A stretch of DNA of 64,000 nt from Adineta ricciae (Eukaryota; Rotifera; Eurotatoria; Adinetida; Adinetidae), in the NCBI GenBank assembly GCA_905250025.1, contig CAJNOJ010000045.1, forward strand, positions 459,876-523,875. The letters are read 5' to 3'. The stretch's first letter is position 1. Each line of letters begins with the position of its first letter. The translations under genes were made by a program, and so were the position numbers. This document shows positions 62,365-64,000 of this stretch, piece after piece. The notes below the pieces were generated by a model, which was not told the origin of the DNA, made no database searches, and saw only the letters and a list, made by a program, of their open reading frames with translations.

Positions 62365-62778
62365 ATGCTATCTACAGGTTCGTCGTCGAACGGATTCTTT
62401 CAATTCGTCTCTTATCTTCTCTTACTTATCTGTTGTGTCGTTGTTGTCGTAAGTTCATAATCGAATGACGCTTCCGACGAAGTCATTCTTCTTTATCTTA
62501 GACATCCTACAGAATCGAGCACCGACCATTTGAAAATCGAAATGAACGCGCTGTAACGGAATGGCGCTTTCGACGTAATTTTCTATTTCCAATTCCTTAT
62601 TTTTATCCGAACGATGCGGTAAATCATGTCGGAAATCTTCTCGACGATATACTTTGCTCTTTCTTTTTCTTTGCAGAATGAACATTTCGGTAGCAATGAG
62701 GATGTCGAGAACGAAAATGATACGAAGAACTATCGTGTCCGATATGCTCCTCATCTCATCTACGATCAAACTAATTGA
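62365..62778 (+). CDS. Small secreted (or membrane-anchored) peptide precursor, 100 residues
   Basis: Three exons: 62365..62448 (28 codons), 62502..62618 (39 codons), 62677..62778 (33 codons plus stop); both introns are phase 0, 53 and 58 bases, GT..AG with good pyrimidine tracts. Exon 1 encodes a signal peptide or anchor (FFQFVSYLLLLICCVVVV). Exon 2 gives TSYRIEHRPFENRNERAVTE and, after a basic site (WRFRR), NFLFPIPYFYPNDA. Exon 3 is acidic then basic (EDVENENDTKNYRVRYAP). AATAAA lies about 35 bases after the stop (about 62811). The aromatic/proline-rich segment after Arg-Arg could be a processed peptide. No family recognised. Confidence 0.6.
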
Positions 62779-63569
62779 ATCCAAGTATTGATTCTCTTCG
62801 AATTTTTTGACCAATAAAAACTAGCTCGTCGCAAGTCTCATCTTTTCTTTTCTTCGACTCAACCAGATTACGTTATAATTACTGTTAAATCCTCCAATTT
62901 GAAGCATATAACCTCGGAGAAAGAAACACATTCGAGAAACGATTAACACGAACGGCCTTGATCAGGTGTCGGGACAAAGAAATCTACTTCTTAACATCTG
63001 TCAATAGCGCTGCTCGAGATAAGAGTGTTGATTTTCATAAAATTTGAATACAAAGTAGCAAATAAACGAGACGAATATTAATGGTAAATAAGCGATCCTA
63101 TACTTGAATATGAAATTTATTAAATGACAAGTCTTCGGGGAGATTCGTCAATAGCTATTTGATATGAGAAATGAATCGAATAAGACGTTCTTCCTACAGA
63201 CGAAGTATGGATCGTTTTAGATGACAGAAAAATTTACTGTAATCAATCAACATTTGTTTTCTAATGTTCGCGTGTCATTTCCTAGGCGAGTAATCTATTA
63301 TAATTGAAACAATCTAGATGTCCTTGTCTTTTTCCTGAAAATATACGTTCGAACGATGCTGACTCACGCACTTTATGTTCATTTTCCTAGTTAAAGATGA
63401 CATTCGGAAGGCAACTATTCATTTTCATTATTAACCTATAAACATCCCGTGCGAACGCACAAAAGAAATGAAATGAAAAGGTCGAAAATAAATCTTCTCG
63501 CATCATTGTCTATTGAAAATGGCAATCGCAAAAATGTGACAATAACCACAACATGATGCCATTTCAACA

Positions 63570-63650
63570 CGCGAGAGATCATCTGGAATTCTCTCGTGCG
63601 ATTCGTCTTCATTAATGAAGAACTTTCATAGTAAGAAGATATCTCTCGCG
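63570..63650. repeat. Imperfect hairpin with palindromic tip
   Basis: The outer arms CGCGAGAGAT (63570-63579) and ATCTCTCGCG (63641-63650) are perfect reverse complements, and the centre TCTTCATTAATGAAGA (63606-63621) is a perfect 16-base palindrome. The middle of the stem pairs weakly. Total 81 bases. Confidence 0.5.
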
Positions 63651-63776
63651 TCGATGTGCTGCTATCCATACTACTCTGATTGTTTCTCATTGTCAAGATC
63701 AAATAATAAACGTTGATTCTGATCGAGACGTGTGACTGTTTATGTATGTTTTTTTCCATCTAGTTTGTTTTCTTAT

Positions 63777-63808
63777 TCTCTCTCTCTCTTTCCCTCTCTC
63801 TCTCTCGT
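63777..63808. repeat. CT-rich microsatellite
   Basis: Tandem tc/ctctct units interrupted once by ttccc. Confidence 0.8.
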
Positions 63809-64000
63809 TTTATTTGTTTGCTTGGTTCTCCGTTCTTTTTTCACATTCATCCGCAATAATTATAACAAAAACAAGAGAACGACAGCATTACTAGCGAAGA
63901 GAACAGCGATAGAACGCGCGCGCGCGCACATACATACATAACCATATGCATTTTCTATATAGAGGAGTGCTCTTCTCGTTGTCGGCGACGTGGCGACCAT

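Larger units (their letters stand above)
62779..64000. other. Intergenic to window end
   Basis: 1.2 kb. Contains an imperfect hairpin at 63570-63650, a CT microsatellite (about 63777-63808) and a short GC/ACAT repeat (about 63917-63941). A minus-strand open frame 63759-63436 is possible but unsupported. No gene called. Confidence 0.4.

Noticed and set aside
63436-63759. Minus-strand 107-codon ORF
   Set aside because: Overlaps the hairpin, composition is not clearly coding, and no splice partner or poly(A) signal was found; kept only as a possibility.

Overview
The window is animal nuclear DNA: AT-rich, with genes on both strands cut by very short introns (mostly about 45-60 bases, GT..AG) and packed closely (several converging genes have stop codons only 50-80 bases apart). 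It carries conserved metazoan genes (IFT dynein-2 heavy chain, p190 RhoGAP, LIM homeobox LHX3/4, TRPV and K2P channels, TPPP, Rab11-FIP, TMEM183, eIF3a, RPS9, UTP3) together with a few metabolic genes whose closest families are mainly bacterial, fungal or plant (NCS1 nucleobase permease, intronless 2-hydroxyacid dehydrogenase, intronless GNAT). Short introns, compactness and foreign-looking metabolic genes fit a bdelloid rotifer (Adineta/Rotaria type). That assignment is an inference; nothing in the window proves the species.

Layout. 1-2270 (-): 5' part of eIF3a, cut by the window edge. 2743-4529 (-): a K2P-like channel with broken selectivity filters. 4.5-7.8 kb: gene-poor, with a diverged direct repeat. 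7852-9018 (+): claudin-superfamily-like four-helix membrane protein. 9224-9565 (-): a two-exon secretory precursor with five YRFD units between dibasic sites, a probable neuropeptide gene. 10097-26460 (-): DYNC2H1 in about 16 kb; one 744-base intron holds a tRNA-like insertion. It shares a 328-base divergent promoter region with TMEM183 (+). 27972-29302 (-): LHX3/4. 31329-33142 (+): leucine-rich-repeat surface protein. 33710-34385 (+): small Sel1-repeat membrane protein, converging on UTP3 (-) and followed by RPS9 (-). 37782-40044 (+): two intronless enzymes with membrane tails (GNAT, gamma-glutamylcyclotransferase-like). 40598-47200 (-): p190 RhoGAP in 21 exons. 47.5-48.7 kb: two small candidate membrane-protein genes. 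49492-52511 (+): class I Rab11-FIP. 53151-56214 (+): hydroxyacid dehydrogenase and NCS1 permease side by side. 57006-60398 (+): TRPV channel, converging on TPPP (-). 62365-62778 (+): a three-exon gene for a 100-residue secreted peptide with its own poly(A) signal.

Several genes belong to ciliated or neural cell biology (DYNC2H1, TRPV, K2P, LHX3/4, TPPP, the YRFD precursor), but there is no operon logic; neighbours are independent transcription units. Splice forms were read by eye from GT/AG sites, reading phase and family knowledge. Coordinates of joined exons sum to whole codons for every gene given with a complete exon list.
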